Assembly (NCBI RefSeq): GCF_021233415.1
Contig: NZ_CP089466.1
Coordinates: 930,001-994,000, forward strand
DNA from: Halobacterium litoreum
Lineage (GTDB): Archaea > Halobacteriota > Halobacteria > Halobacteriales > Halobacteriaceae
Direction of reading: 5' to 3'
Length of the DNA stretch: 64,000 bases
Shown here: positions 40,603 through 50,166 of the stretch, one piece after another
How the letters are laid out: each line of letters begins with the position of its first letter
How positions within the stretch are numbered: position 1 is the stretch's first letter
Notes under the pieces: generated by a model
Databases searched by the model: none
Seen by the model: only the letters and a program-made list of their open reading frames with translations
What the model was told of the DNA's origin: nothing
Made by a program: the position numbers and the translations under genes

Positions 40603-40654
40603 ACGACGGCGGCGCCCACCGAAAATGGTGAACGGCAGCGGCGCCCACCGAAAG
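40597..40654 (+). repeat. 29-bp tandem duplication over a stop codon
   Basis: Unit 1 (40597-40625) and unit 2 (40626-40654) start TGGTGAACG and share GCGGCGCCCACCGAAA; 26 of 29 bases match. The first TGA ends the small membrane protein. The whole repeat lies between converging genes. Confidence 0.75.
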
Positions 40655-40665
40655 AACAGTCGCTC

Positions 40666-41298
40666 CTACCGCTTCCGTCGTCCCTTCGTTTGCCGGTAGT
40701 CGGTGTCCTGCAAGTCGAGGAAGAACTCGACCCACTCGTCGGCGCGCTCGTCGGTCAGATTCTCGGGCGCGACCATCGGCACGAGTTCGAACCCCCTCCC
40801 GCGAATCGCCGTCGCGTGGCGCTCGGCCACATTGAGGTCGCCGGCGGGCGTCGTGGTGTACTCCTTCCCGAGTTCGGTGAGCGCGCGCTGGCCGACGGGC
40901 ACCAGAATCTCGGGGTTTATCATGCGCACGTCGGCGTTCAGGTACGGTTCGCAGGTCACGACCTCGTCGTCGGTCGGCTCCCGGTCGGGGTGGCGACACC
41001 GCGTCAGGTACGTCAGGAAGGCATTCTCCAGTTCGGGCTCCTCGCTGTCGGGGAGCGAATAGTTCAGGCCGACACTCCCGAGGACGTGCTGGAAGCGCTC
41101 GTCGGCGTCGCCGCCCGTGAACGGGACGCCCGTGCGCTCGGCGCCCGCGCTCGGCGCTTCGCCGACGAACACGAAGTCCGCGCCCACGTCGCCGTAGCCG
41201 TGGACGACGCGCTCGCGCTCGTCGCAGAGGCCGGGACAGTTCCGGCAGTCCTCGTCCATCCCGTAGGGGTTTTGCTGGGCGTCCTGTTCGGCGTCCAT
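40666..41298 (-). CDS. Uracil-DNA glycosylase superfamily protein (family 4-like)
   Basis: 210 aa. DCRNCPGLCDERERVV supplies Cys residues for an iron-sulfur cluster, with more Cys in TRCRHPDREPTDDEVVTCEPYL (parts: TRCRHPD, CEPYL). The active-site loop is FVGEAPSAGAERTGVPFTGG, the GEAP-G-D/E-G-PF form of families 4/5. NPEILVPVGQRALTEL follows. It removes uracil from deaminated DNA. It has a Lys/Arg tail (QTKGRRKR). Next to the replication origin, a repair gene is a common haloarchaeal arrangement. Confidence 0.8.
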   Translation of the reverse strand: MDAEQDAQQNPYGMDEDCRNCPGLCDERERVVHGYGDVGADFVFVGEAPSAGAERTGVPFTGGDADERFQHVLGSVGLNYSLPDSEEPELENAFLTYLTRCRHPDREPTDDEVVTCEPYLNADVRMINPEILVPVGQRALTELGKEYTTTPAGDLNVAERHATAIRGRGFELVPMVAPENLTDERADEWVEFFLDLQDTDYRQTKGRRKR

Positions 41299-41399
41299 CT
41301 ACCCGAGTGTGGGGCCGCGTTCCGGAAAGCCGCTTCGCTCGCACACTCGTCGAATCGCAGGCGAAACTCGGGAGACTGGCGCGCCGGGCCAGGCCCGCG

Positions 41400-42551
41400 T
41401 CACTCGTTTCGCGGACTGCTCGGGTGGTAGTCGGTGTCGTACTCGCCGGGCCGGTCGTCGAGGCGGTCGGGGTTGATGCGGCCGCCGAGCAGCATGAAGT
41501 CGAGAATCGTGAGATTCAACATCGCCTCCACGACCGGAACGCCGCGGGGCGGCAACACCGGGTCGTGGCGGCCGATTACCTGTTCGGTCTTCTCCTCACC
41601 GGTCTCCCAGTCTACCGTCTCCTGCTCCTTCGGAATCGACGTGGGCGCGTGGAGCGTGACCTCGCCGTAGATGGGTTCGCCCGTCGTGATGCCGCCCTGC
41701 AGGCCGCCGTGGTCGTTCTCCTTCGGAACTGGGTCTCCGTCTTCGCCGAACTCCCAATCGTCGTTGCGCTCCTTCCCGGTGTACGTCCGCGCGTCCGTCC
41801 CGAGGCCGAACTCGAAGGCGGTGGCCGCGGGCACCGACAGCATCGCCTGTCCGAGTCGGGACGACACGCTGTCGAAGCGCGGCGCGCCGAGTCCGCGCGG
41901 GACGCCCTGAATTTCGAAGTAAATCGACCCGCCGATGGAGTCGCCCTCGGCCTGGTACTCCTCGATGCGTTCCTGCATCTCCGCGGCCGTCTCCGGGTGC
42001 GCGCAGCGCACGTCGTTGTTCTCGGTGTGTTCGAGCATCTGCTCGAAGGACACCTCGGGCGCCTCCACGTCCCCGATTTGGTTGACGTGGGCTTTCACCT
42101 GGACGCCCTCCTGCTCCAGAATCTCCTTCGCGATGGCGCCCGCCGCCACCCAGTTCACTGTCTCGCGGGCCGACGACCGGCCGCCGCCGCCCCAGTTCCG
42201 CGTGCCGAACTTCGCGGAGTACGTGAAGTCGCCGTGCGAGGGACGCGGGGCCGTGACGAACGGCTCGTACTTCCCGGACTCGGCGTCCTTGTTCTGGATG
42301 GTCATCCCGATGGGCGTCCCCGTCGTGTAGCCGTCCTGAATCCCCGAATTTATCGTCACCTCGTCGGGCTCGCCCCGGGACGTGGTTATCATCGACTGGC
42401 CGGGCTTCCGGCGGTCGAGTTCGCGCTGAATCGTCTCCTCGTCGAGTTCGAGGCCCGCCGGACACCCCGACACCACCACGCCCATCCCGGGGCCGTGGCT
42501 CTCCCCGTACGTCGTCACCTGGAACAGTCGGCCGAAGCGGTTGCCGTTCAT
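41400..42551 (-). CDS. aroC: Chorismate synthase
   Basis: 383 aa. MNGNRFGRLFQVTTYGESHG is the family start (GESHGP), with RRKPGQSMITTSRGEPDEV (parts), RPSHGDFTYSAKFGTRNWGGGGRSSARET (parts: RPSHGDFTY, GGGGRSSARET), and later FEFGLGTDAR, NDHGGLQGGITTGEPI. It converts EPSP to chorismate with reduced FMN. ATG 42551 is fixed by this start. Other shikimate pathway genes in the window are aroA, shikimate kinase and chorismate mutase. Confidence 0.96.
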   Translation of the reverse strand: MNGNRFGRLFQVTTYGESHGPGMGVVVSGCPAGLELDEETIQRELDRRKPGQSMITTSRGEPDEVTINSGIQDGYTTGTPIGMTIQNKDAESGKYEPFVTAPRPSHGDFTYSAKFGTRNWGGGGRSSARETVNWVAAGAIAKEILEQEGVQVKAHVNQIGDVEAPEVSFEQMLEHTENNDVRCAHPETAAEMQERIEEYQAEGDSIGGSIYFEIQGVPRGLGAPRFDSVSSRLGQAMLSVPAATAFEFGLGTDARTYTGKERNDDWEFGEDGDPVPKENDHGGLQGGITTGEPIYGEVTLHAPTSIPKEQETVDWETGEEKTEQVIGRHDPVLPPRGVPVVEAMLNLTILDFMLLGGRINPDRLDDRPGEYDTDYHPSSPRNE

Positions 42552-42665
42552 TGTCTGAGGATACGGCGCGAGGGGTTTAGTGCTTGCAGTCGGCGCAAGC
42601 GACGCCGGCCGCGACGCGACACCGCCTGTACCGCCCCCGCTCACGAGGCGCCGGTCGCGGCCGCC

Positions 42666-44081
42666 TCAGTCGTCGGTCGCGAACGCGTCGTCGTAGGGCG
42701 CCGTCCGAACGCCACGGAACTCGAAGCGCGCGCCGCCGTCCGCGCTTTCGGTCGCGTCGACGGTCCAGTCGTGGGCGGCGGCGATGTCCGCGACGATGCT
42801 CAAGCCGAGCCCGGAGCCGTCCGAGGCCGTCGTCCACCCCGACTCGAAGACGGACTCGCGTTCCTCGGCGGGGATGCCGGGGCCGTCGTCGGCGACGAAA
42901 AAGCCGTCGTCGGACACGCCGACGGTCACCGCCACGCTGTCGCCGCCGTGCTCTATCGCATTCCGGAAGAGGTTCTCGAAGAGGTGCGTGGCGCGGTTCT
43001 CGTCGGCGTACAGGACGCCGTCGGTCGCCACGGTCAGCGTCGCGTCCGCCGTCGCGACGTTCTCCCAGCACTCGTCGACGACCGCCGCCAGCTCGAGGGG
43101 TTCGACCGCGTTCACCTCGGCGCCGCCCCGCACCATCGTCAGCGCGTCCTCGACGATGTCCCGCATCCGGTCGTGGGCGCGCTCGACGTTCTCCAGTCGC
43201 TCCCAGTCCTCGCTCTCGCGGGCGAGTTCGAGGTTCCCCTCCGCGACGTTCAGGGGGTTGCGGAGGTCGTGGGACAACACCTCCGAGAGGCGCTCCAGTC
43301 GGTCGATTTGGTGGTAGAGGTCGCGCTCGTACCGGCGGCGCTCGGAGACGTCGCGGTACATCGTCACGACGACCGTCTGGTCCTGGAGTTCGGTTCGCTG
43401 CGCGCTCACCTCGACGGGTATCCGGCGCCCGGTCGCCGTCTCGACGAGCAGCGGGTCGTCGTCGCCGAACCGCGCCGCGGTCGTCTGCTCCCCGCGCCGG
43501 TGACTGTCGAACAGCGACTGATACCGGGCCGCGTCCTCGGACGGGTGGAGCGCGGTCTGTGGCCGGCCCACCAGTTCGTCCTCGGTGGCGTCCACGAGGT
43601 CGGTCGCGGCGCGGTTCACTTCCAGAATCTCTCCCGTGTCAGCGTCGGCGACGACCGCCGCGTCCGGCGCCGTCTCCAGCAGCGTCCGGTACTTCCGGCG
43701 CAACCGCTCCTGTTCTGCCGTGTCCCGAACCGCCGCGATGACCTCCGGTTCGTCGCCGGTCGCCACCGGACTCAGGCTGATGTCCACGGGGAACGTCGAC
43801 CCGTCCTTCCGGCGGCCGCGCAGGTCGAGGCCGGCCCCCATCGGGCGCGACGACGGGTTCTCGAAGTACGCGTCGCGGTGCTCGGGGTGGTCGTCGCGGT
43901 CGGCGAGCGGCACGAGGCGTTCGACGGGCGCGCCCTCCAACTCGGTTCGGTCGTAGCCGAACAGTTCGGTCGCGCGGTCGTTCGCGCGCCGAATCTCGCC
44001 GTCCGACCCGACGACGAGAATCGCGTCGGGCGAACTGTTGAAGAAGGCCGCGAGCCGTGTCGCCTCTGTGTCTCCGTTCAT
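42666..44081 (-). CDS. PAS-PAS sensor histidine kinase
   Basis: 471 aa, soluble. PAS 1 (about 8-120: FFNSSPDAILVVGSDGEIRRAN, parts) is followed by PAS 2 (130-255: LLETAPDAAVVADADTGEIL). The HisKA helix is LSEVLSHDLRNPLNVAEGNLEL with the phospho-His. The ATPase domain has NLFRNAIEHGGDS (N box), DDGPGIPAEE (G1) and SGLGLSIVADI (G2). It has no membrane helices, so it senses a cytoplasmic signal. No receiver gene is adjacent, so its partner is elsewhere. Between its start and the next gene lies GGAGATAACTATTCTCC (a 5-bp dyad). Confidence 0.88.
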   Translation of the reverse strand: MNGDTEATRLAAFFNSSPDAILVVGSDGEIRRANDRATELFGYDRTELEGAPVERLVPLADRDDHPEHRDAYFENPSSRPMGAGLDLRGRRKDGSTFPVDISLSPVATGDEPEVIAAVRDTAEQERLRRKYRTLLETAPDAAVVADADTGEILEVNRAATDLVDATEDELVGRPQTALHPSEDAARYQSLFDSHRRGEQTTAARFGDDDPLLVETATGRRIPVEVSAQRTELQDQTVVVTMYRDVSERRRYERDLYHQIDRLERLSEVLSHDLRNPLNVAEGNLELARESEDWERLENVERAHDRMRDIVEDALTMVRGGAEVNAVEPLELAAVVDECWENVATADATLTVATDGVLYADENRATHLFENLFRNAIEHGGDSVAVTVGVSDDGFFVADDGPGIPAEERESVFESGWTTASDGSGLGLSIVADIAAAHDWTVDATESADGGARFEFRGVRTAPYDDAFATDD

Positions 44082-44158
44082 CGCCTGGCGGTCTCTATTG
44101 TCCGACTGTACGGTACATACTGGAGATAACTATTCTCCTTTCACCCAACCGCTGGGAA

Positions 44159-45385
44159 CTACCGAAGCGCGGTCAGGCGCGCCGCCCCGAACGGCACGAG
44201 CATCTCGTCGGGGTGGAGGCCGCCGTGCATGCCGGCGAGCGCCAGTTCTCCGGCTTCGTCGCCCGTCCAGAGCGCGCCCTCGCGTGGGACGACGAGGAGG
44301 TCCCCGCAGTTCCGGTCGAACGCCCCACCCGGCTCGCCGCGGCCCCACAGTCCCTCCGCGAGCGCTTCCGCTCGGGAGAACACGAGCGCGTCGAGGTCGG
44401 CGAGACAGTCGCGGGCGGCGGCTTCGTCGGTCACCCGGAGGTGGACGTTCCGCGGGCCGCCGAGCACGAGGGGTGTTCCCGACCGGTCGGTGGGGACGTG
44501 TTCGAGGACGCCGGTCGCCTCCAGTTCGGTGCCGCCGTCGACGGGCACCTGCCCGTGGTCGGCGACCAGACAGACGACGGTGTTCTCCGCGGTGGCGTCG
44601 TCGAGCGCCCCAAACGCCGTCTCCAGCGCCGCACACACCTCGCGGACGGTCGCGTCGTACTCGGCGCTCTCGGGGCCGTGGTGGTGGCTCGCCGTGTCGA
44701 TACCGGGATAGTAGGCGTACGTGTACGACGGCGCGTCGGCGGCGCGCAGCGCGTCCCGCACGCCGAGCGCGAACCCCGACGCTCCCGCGTAGTGATGGGT
44801 GGTCGCGCCGACGGTGGACGCGTCACCGTACCCCGGTCCGTAGTCGGGTTCGACGACGTGGGAGTCGACGCCCGCGTCGGCGAGGCGCTCGTAGACGGGC
44901 GCACCGTCGAAGAGGTCACCCGGCGCGAGCGATAGGTCGCCGCCGTCCTTCGCGGCGTACGGCAGCGTCTCGTAGACGGTGTCAGCGTCCGGGTCGTAGC
45001 CGTTCCACCCGAGCATCCCGTGTTCGACCGGCTCGCGGCCGGTGTGCATCGTCGTCACGCACGCCGCCGTCTCCGAGGGGTACGTCGACGTGAGCGGCGT
45101 CACCCGTCCCGATTCGACGAACGAGTCGAGGAGCGGCGTCTCGCCCGCGACGCGTTCGAACTGCGCGAACCCCAGCGAGTCGAGGAACAGGACGAGGACG
45201 TGGTCGGCGCTCGCGTCCACGCCGTCGAAGGCGTCCGCGGGCAGGCCGTCGCCGAGGTCCGCGCCGACCACCGACGCGGCCGCCGCCGGCACGCCGGCGA
45301 AACAGTAGCCGCCGTAGTCGGGGCGAACGTAGCCGTCTGCGAGTTCGTCGCGCCGGAGGGCGTCGGCGCGGGCCGAATCGAGCAT
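44159..45385 (-). CDS. Alkaline phosphatase superfamily phosphodiesterase/pyrophosphatase
   Basis: 408 aa. VLVLFLDSLGFAQFE provides the first metal Asp. TPLTSTYPSETAACVTTMHTG holds the Thr/Ser nucleophile region typical of type I phosphodiesterase/nucleotide pyrophosphatases (S-T-x-P-x-T/S). YYPGIDTASHHHGPES gives Asp and His metal ligands, VCLVADHGQVPVDGG the ADHG motif. The final His is in LALAGMHGGLHPDEM. It hydrolyses phosphodiesters or pyrophosphates; substrate unknown (the family also has cofactor-independent PGM-like members). Start at ATG 45385; GTG 45394 is possible. Confidence 0.85.
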   Translation of the reverse strand: MLDSARADALRRDELADGYVRPDYGGYCFAGVPAAAASVVGADLGDGLPADAFDGVDASADHVLVLFLDSLGFAQFERVAGETPLLDSFVESGRVTPLTSTYPSETAACVTTMHTGREPVEHGMLGWNGYDPDADTVYETLPYAAKDGGDLSLAPGDLFDGAPVYERLADAGVDSHVVEPDYGPGYGDASTVGATTHHYAGASGFALGVRDALRAADAPSYTYAYYPGIDTASHHHGPESAEYDATVREVCAALETAFGALDDATAENTVVCLVADHGQVPVDGGTELEATGVLEHVPTDRSGTPLVLGGPRNVHLRVTDEAAARDCLADLDALVFSRAEALAEGLWGRGEPGGAFDRNCGDLLVVPREGALWTGDEAGELALAGMHGGLHPDEMLVPFGAARLTALR

Positions 45386-45454
45386 ATCCGACACGACGCG
45401 GGCGACGGGAAAAACGTCCGGGGTGGCGTGCGGGCGTTTGGCACCGCCCCGAGG

Positions 45455-45982
45455 TCAGTTGTCGCGGTGCGCGTCCCACGCACGTTCGTCCAGTTCCACC
45501 CGTTTCACGTCGTAGACGCCCGATTCGGCCCCCACCACGTCGAGTTCGTCGCCGGCCTCCACGACCGCACACCGCCCGGTGAGCGGTGCGCTGTTGAAGT
45601 CCTCGCGGCCGGCGGTCTCCTCGAAGCACTCGCCGACGTCGCCGGGACTGCCGTCGCAGACGCCGAGTTCGTACTCGACGGCGTCGAACTCCCCGGTCAG
45701 TCGGTCGTGTGTCGCGTCGTCCACGACCACACCTGTCGGGGGTTCCACGGCCGCCGCGACGAGCGCCGGGTCGTAGTAGCCGTGTACGCGCCCGTTGGCC
45801 GCGTCGTGGTTCACGCGGAGAACCCGCGTCGCGCGTTCGCCGCTGGCCGCCTGCCAGCGAACGCGGACGGACTTCGCGTGGACGAAGGCCGCGTGTTGCT
45901 CGTCGAACGTACTCGCACACCCGGCGCAGGCCGCGACGCCCGTCGTTCCGGCCGCGGCGAGGAACTGTCGTCTGGAGGGCAC
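45455..45982 (-). CDS. Tat-exported small lipoprotein of unknown function
   Basis: 175 aa. RRQFLAAAGTTGVAACAGC is a Tat signal with lipobox CAGC. The mature part is about 150 residues and mostly beta, with Cys pairs (VCDGSPGDVGECFEE, LTGRCAVVEAGDELDVVG) that could form disulfides outside the cell. No family recognised. It lies between the phosphatase-like gene and aroA on the same strand. Confidence 0.7.
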   Translation of the reverse strand: MPSRRQFLAAAGTTGVAACAGCASTFDEQHAAFVHAKSVRVRWQAASGERATRVLRVNHDAANGRVHGYYDPALVAAAVEPPTGVVVDDATHDRLTGEFDAVEYELGVCDGSPGDVGECFEETAGREDFNSAPLTGRCAVVEAGDELDVVGAESGVYDVKRVELDERAWDAHRDN

Positions 45983-46027
45983 TACCGCACGGAACCGGGC
46001 GACCGACGTAAAAACACCGAAGCGCGG

Positions 46028-47311
46028 TTACACGTTTACGGCCGCGCCGAGACCGTACAGCGCGTCGAAGAAGTCGGGGAACGACACGTCGACGTGCTCG
46101 GCGCCGTCGATGGTCGTCTCGCCGTCCGCAACGAGGCCGGCGACGGCGAGCGCCATCACGAGGCGGTGGTCGCCGCGGCCGTCGACGTGCGCACCCGAGA
46201 GGTCGCTCTCGCCGCCGCGCACGACCAGTTCGTCGGGGTGTTCCTCGACGCTCGCGCCCATCGACGCCAACTCCTCGGCCATCGCGCTCACGCGGTCGGT
46301 CTCCTTGTACCGGACGTGCTCGGCGTCCGTGATTCGGGTCGTGCCGTCGGCCGCCGCCCCCAGCACCGCGATGGTCGGGAGGAGGTCGGGGGTGTCCGCG
46401 ACGGACACCTCGACGCCCGCGAGCGCCGAGCGCTCGACGGTGATGCGGCCCTCGCTCTCGCGCCAGTCTATCGTCGCGCCCATGTCCGCCAGAATGTCGA
46501 CGATGGCGGCGTCGCCCTGCGCGCTCGGGCGGGCGCCCTCCACGACGACTTCGCCGTCGGCCGCGAGCGCGCCCGCCGCGAGCAGGTACGAGGCCGACGA
46601 GAAGTCACCCGGCACCGCGTACTCGCCGTCGGTCGGTTCGTAGAACTGGTCGCCGGGGACGCGGTAGCCGTCCCGGCGCTCCTCGGCGTCGACGCCGAAC
46701 GCGTCCAGTACGTCCAGCGTGATGTCGACGTACGGCGCGGACTTCAGTTCGGTCGTCAGTTCGACCTCGACGCCGCGGTCGGTGACCGCGCCCGCCATCA
46801 GCAGCGAGGTGACGAACTGCGAGGAGACGTCGCCCGGAATCGACGTGGTGCCGCCCTCGATGGGGCCGTCGACGACGAGCGGCGCCTGCCCGTTCCCGCG
46901 CGTCGAGCGCGCCTGCCCGCCGAGGTCGCCGACCGCCGCCAGCAGTGGTCCGTGGGGTCGCGACCGCAGGGACTCGTCGCCCGTGAGGACGGTCGTGCCG
47001 TCCGCGAGCGCCGCGGCGCCCGTCACGAGTCGCATCGTCGTCCCGGAGTTCGCGCAGTCGATGACGTCCGCCGGTACGTCCGGGCGTCCGCCGAACCCCG
47101 TCACCTCCCAGTCGCCGTCCTCGCGCTCTTCGTCGCCGCCGAACGCGTCCACCGCTCGCGCCGTCGCCTTCGTGTCCGCGCTCACGAGCGGGTCGCGGAC
47201 GAGCGCGCCGTCGGCGTACCCCGCCGCGAGCAGCGCGCGGTGCGTGTAACTCTTCGACGGCGGGGCGCGGGCCGTCCCGCTCACCCGCGAGTTCGTGACA
47301 GTCGCTTGCAT
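46028..47311 (-). CDS. aroA: 3-phosphoshikimate 1-carboxyvinyltransferase (EPSP synthase)
   Basis: 427 aa. Typical sites: [20 protein letters not shown] with the catalytic Lys, [18 protein letters not shown] with [24 protein letters not shown] with the RPM-like loop, [29 protein letters not shown], and [17 protein letters not shown] with RxKETDR. It transfers enolpyruvate from PEP to shikimate-3-phosphate. Start at ATG 47311. The proteins for the next two steps upstream and downstream (shikimate kinase, chorismate synthase) are also in the window but in separate units. Confidence 0.96.
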   Translation of the reverse strand: MQATVTNSRVSGTARAPPSKSYTHRALLAAGYADGALVRDPLVSADTKATARAVDAFGGDEEREDGDWEVTGFGGRPDVPADVIDCANSGTTMRLVTGAAALADGTTVLTGDESLRSRPHGPLLAAVGDLGGQARSTRGNGQAPLVVDGPIEGGTTSIPGDVSSQFVTSLLMAGAVTDRGVEVELTTELKSAPYVDITLDVLDAFGVDAEERRDGYRVPGDQFYEPTDGEYAVPGDFSSASYLLAAGALAADGEVVVEGARPSAQGDAAIVDILADMGATIDWRESEGRITVERSALAGVEVSVADTPDLLPTIAVLGAAADGTTRITDAEHVRYKETDRVSAMAEELASMGASVEEHPDELVVRGGESDLSGAHVDGRGDHRLVMALAVAGLVADGETTIDGAEHVDVSFPDFFDALYGLGAAVNV

Positions 47312-47389
47312 ACGTCGACCGACGGCGGCGGCGACAATCAGGATTCCGGAGGCGGTAGCGTTTAGGCGCCGCCCCGACGACTCGGTGGC

Positions 47390-48559
47390 ATGGACCCCGA
47401 CTTCTCGCGACTGGACGAATTCCTCGACGAGCGCGGCCTCGACGGCTACGCGTTCCACGACGACGACTCGAACTCCGACCTCCTCTACACCACCGGGTTC
47501 GGCGCACCCGACCCCTTCTTCGCCGTCTACACGCCCGAGGCGACGGGCATCCTCGCGTCCTCGCTGGAGTACGGGCGCGCGAAACGCGAGAGCCGCGCTG
47601 ACGCCGTGAAACGCCTCTCGGACTACGACTTCCAGGCGAAGCGCGCCGAGCACGGCCCGGAGGCCGCCCAGCAGTTGGTGCGCGCCGAGTTCCTCGCGGA
47701 CCTCGGCTGCGAGTCCGTCGCCGTCGGGTCGTCGTTCCCGGTCGGCACCGCCGACGGCCTGCGCGACGAGGGCGTCGCCGTCACCGTCGACGCGGACAAC
47801 GTCGTGATGGACATCCGCGCGACGAAGACCGACGAGGAAATCGAACACGTGCGCACCGCCCAGCGCGCCAACGAGGCGGCGATGGCGCGCGCCGAGGAAC
47901 TGATTCGGGGCGCCGAACCGGTCGACGGCGTCCTCCACCACGACGGCGAACCGCTCACCAGCGAGTTCGTCCAACAGGAGATAGAGATAGAACTGCTCCG
48001 CCACGGCTGTGCGCTCGACGACACCATCGTCGCGGGCGGCGCGCAGGCCGCCGACCCCCACGACCGCGGGAGCGGCCCGCTCGCGGCCGACGAGATGGTC
48101 ATCGTCGACATCTTTCCGCGGGACAAGGCGTCGAAGTACCACGCCGACATGACCCGCACCTTCCTCAACGGCGAGGCCTCCGAGACCCAACGCGAGTGGT
48201 ACGACGTGACCGAGAAAGCCCTCCACGCCGCCCTCGACGTTGTGGAGGCGGGCGTCACCGGCGAGGAAGTCAATCAGGCGGTCGTGGACGTCTACGACGA
48301 CCACGGCTTCCCCACCATCTTCACCGACCCCGAGACGGAGACGGGGTTCATCCACTCGACGGGCCACGGCGTCGGCCTCGACGTCCACGAGATGCCCTCC
48401 ATCTCCCACGGCGGCGACGAACTCCGCGCCGGCCACGTCATCACCATCGAACCCGGCCTCTACGACCCGGACGTCGGCGGCGTCCGCATCGAGGACATAA
48501 TCGTCGTCACCGAGGACGGCTACGAGAACCTCACCGACTACGAGATTTCGCTGGTCTGA
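47390..48559 (+). CDS. M24 family metallopeptidase (Xaa-Pro aminopeptidase-like)
   Basis: 389 aa. The N-terminal creatinase-like domain (1-150) starts [20 protein letters not shown]. The pita-bread domain has metal ligands Asp in [20 protein letters not shown] (both Asp), His in [15 protein letters not shown], Glu in [14 protein letters not shown] and Glu in [13 protein letters not shown]. It likely trims dipeptides or N-terminal residues before proline. It is divergent from aroA with 78 bp between. Confidence 0.9.
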   Translation: MDPDFSRLDEFLDERGLDGYAFHDDDSNSDLLYTTGFGAPDPFFAVYTPEATGILASSLEYGRAKRESRADAVKRLSDYDFQAKRAEHGPEAAQQLVRAEFLADLGCESVAVGSSFPVGTADGLRDEGVAVTVDADNVVMDIRATKTDEEIEHVRTAQRANEAAMARAEELIRGAEPVDGVLHHDGEPLTSEFVQQEIEIELLRHGCALDDTIVAGGAQAADPHDRGSGPLAADEMVIVDIFPRDKASKYHADMTRTFLNGEASETQREWYDVTEKALHAALDVVEAGVTGEEVNQAVVDVYDDHGFPTIFTDPETETGFIHSTGHGVGLDVHEMPSISHGGDELRAGHVITIEPGLYDPDVGGVRIEDIIVVTEDGYENLTDYEISLV

Positions 48560-48560
48560 G

Positions 48561-49520
48561 TTACCGGTCGCGGTCGGCGGGCATCGGCCGCTCGCTCGCC
48601 AACCGCACCGCGTGGTTCACGAGGTCCTCCATGCGGTCCAGCGACGCGGCCACGTCGTCTATCGGCGCGCCCTCGCAGTCACACGCCTCGTCGAGCGCCG
48701 CGACGTCCGCGCGGACCGCGTCGATGGAGTCCGCGAGGTCCGAGGACAACACGTTCGTCAACTCCATCACGGGGTCCTCGCGGGTGGCGTCGGTGTCCGA
48801 GACGACCGACCGGAAGTGGACCGACAGGCCGTCCTCCGAGGGGAACGCGCGCACCGCGAACGTCTTGTCCAGGGGCGGATAGTACTCGTGGACGGTCACC
48901 GGCTCCTGGGTCGCCATCGCGCGGTGGTACTCGGTGTAGAAGTCGCGCTCGATGGCTTCCGGGAACGCCTCCCAGACGTTCTCGCCGACGACCTCGTCGC
49001 TGTCGACCTCCAGTAACTCCTCGGCGGCGGCGTTCAGGTACGTGAACCGCCAGTCCCGGTCGAGCGCGAAGAAGGCGTCCGTCATGCGCTCGTAGACGTT
49101 CCGCGCGAGCTCGTTCAGCATCGCTACGTCGCGCTCGGCGCGGTAACTCGACGCGGCGTCGTGACACGTCCGCGCCACCGCGGCGAGCGCGTCCTCGGCG
49201 TCGCGCTCGCGGACGTACTCGGTCACGTCCAGCGAGATGGCGTCGGCGGCCACCGAGTCGGCGCCCGCGCGCTCGAACACCACGACCGGCACCGCCGGGT
49301 TCGCGTCGCGAACCAACCGCAGGACGGCGAGCGCGTCGCTTCCCGCGCCGTGTTCCGCGAGAACGCAGTCGGCGGGCGCCGCGGACAGCGCGTCGAGCGC
49401 GCCCGCGCCGTCGGCCGCCGAGCGCACGTCGACGGACGCGAACTGCGGGAGCGAGCGCTCGAACGACGCTCGACTCCGCGCGCTCGCGGCGACCGAGAGG
49501 ACGGCCATGCTGTCGCTCAT
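48561..49520 (-). CDS. Pseudo-receiver - PAS - pseudo-HisKA signalling protein
   Basis: 319 aa. Residues 1-115 look like a receiver domain ([40 protein letters not shown]) but the phosphoacceptor region reads [12 protein letters not shown], without the expected Asp. A PAS domain follows at about 140-245 ([25 protein letters not shown], in parts). The last part, [20 protein letters not shown], aligns with HisKA segments such as L-VLSHDLRNPL, with Ser in place of the His, and there is no ATPase domain. So it is likely a sensor or adaptor without phosphotransfer. It lies downstream of the HalX receiver gene on the same strand. Confidence 0.72.
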   Translation of the reverse strand: MSDSMAVLSVAASARSRASFERSLPQFASVDVRSAADGAGALDALSAAPADCVLAEHGAGSDALAVLRLVRDANPAVPVVVFERAGADSVAADAISLDVTEYVRERDAEDALAAVARTCHDAASSYRAERDVAMLNELARNVYERMTDAFFALDRDWRFTYLNAAAEELLEVDSDEVVGENVWEAFPEAIERDFYTEYHRAMATQEPVTVHEYYPPLDKTFAVRAFPSEDGLSVHFRSVVSDTDATREDPVMELTNVLSSDLADSIDAVRADVAALDEACDCEGAPIDDVAASLDRMEDLVNHAVRLASERPMPADRDR

Positions 49521-49553
49521 GGCGGCGTTGTCCGTCCTTGTCGGCGTCAACGT

Positions 49554-50138
49554 TTAGTGGCTTTCGGCCGGTTCGTCCTCGCTGAGGTCTTCGAACACCG
49601 CGAGGAAGTCGGACTCGTCGAGGTCCGCGACGAGTTGGTCGAGGCTCTCCCGGCGCGCCTCGATGTCCTCGCAGAGTTCCTGGTAGCGGTCGTCGTCGCG
49701 CAACTCCTCGGCGGTCTTGCTGGTCTCGAGTGTCGCGCGTTTCGCCGCCAGCGAGAAGTACGCCTGGACCTCGTCGCTGTACAGCGACCGCGCGAGCAGG
49801 CGACTCACCAGTCCCGTCAGTTCCGCTCTGTCGACGGGTTTCACCACGTACGCGTCGATGCCGAGTTCCAGCAGGTCGAAGTCCGGGTCGACCGCGGTCA
49901 CCATCGCCACCTGACAGTCGTACCCCTCCTCGCGGACGGTTTCGAGCACGTCGTCCCCGGAGCTCTCCGGGAGCCGTCGGTCGAGCAACACCACGTCGAC
50001 TTCGTCGTCGAGTTCCGCCAGCGCGTCGGCCGCGCTGTACGCGGTCCGCACGTCGTACGTCGCGTCGAGCCAGTCCGCGAACAGGTCGGCGAGTTCGCGC
50101 TCGTCCTCGACGACGAGAACCGTCGCCGTCCGTGTCAT
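49554..50138 (-). CDS. HalX-domain response regulator
   Basis: 194 aa. The receiver domain (6-120) has EDE at the start (VLVVEDERELADLF), the phospho-Asp in VDVVLLDRRLPESSGDDVL, Thr in VAMVTAVDPDFDLL and Lys in AYVVKPVDRAEL. The C-terminal 65 residues are the HalX helical domain (YFSLAAKRATLETSK, ELRDDDRYQELCEDIEAR). It has no DNA-binding domain, so it acts through protein contacts. It lies 28 bases downstream of the histidine kinase gene, suggesting a cognate pair. Confidence 0.9.
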   Translation of the reverse strand: MTRTATVLVVEDERELADLFADWLDATYDVRTAYSAADALAELDDEVDVVLLDRRLPESSGDDVLETVREEGYDCQVAMVTAVDPDFDLLELGIDAYVVKPVDRAELTGLVSRLLARSLYSDEVQAYFSLAAKRATLETSKTAEELRDDDRYQELCEDIEARRESLDQLVADLDESDFLAVFEDLSEDEPAESH

Positions 50139-50166
50139 TCTACGACCACCAAGTCCGGCGGTCGGT

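Noticed and set aside
44103-44160. GGAGATAACTATTCTCC dyad as an operator of the histidine kinase
   Set aside because: Arms are only 5 bp and no second copy is clear; too weak to claim.
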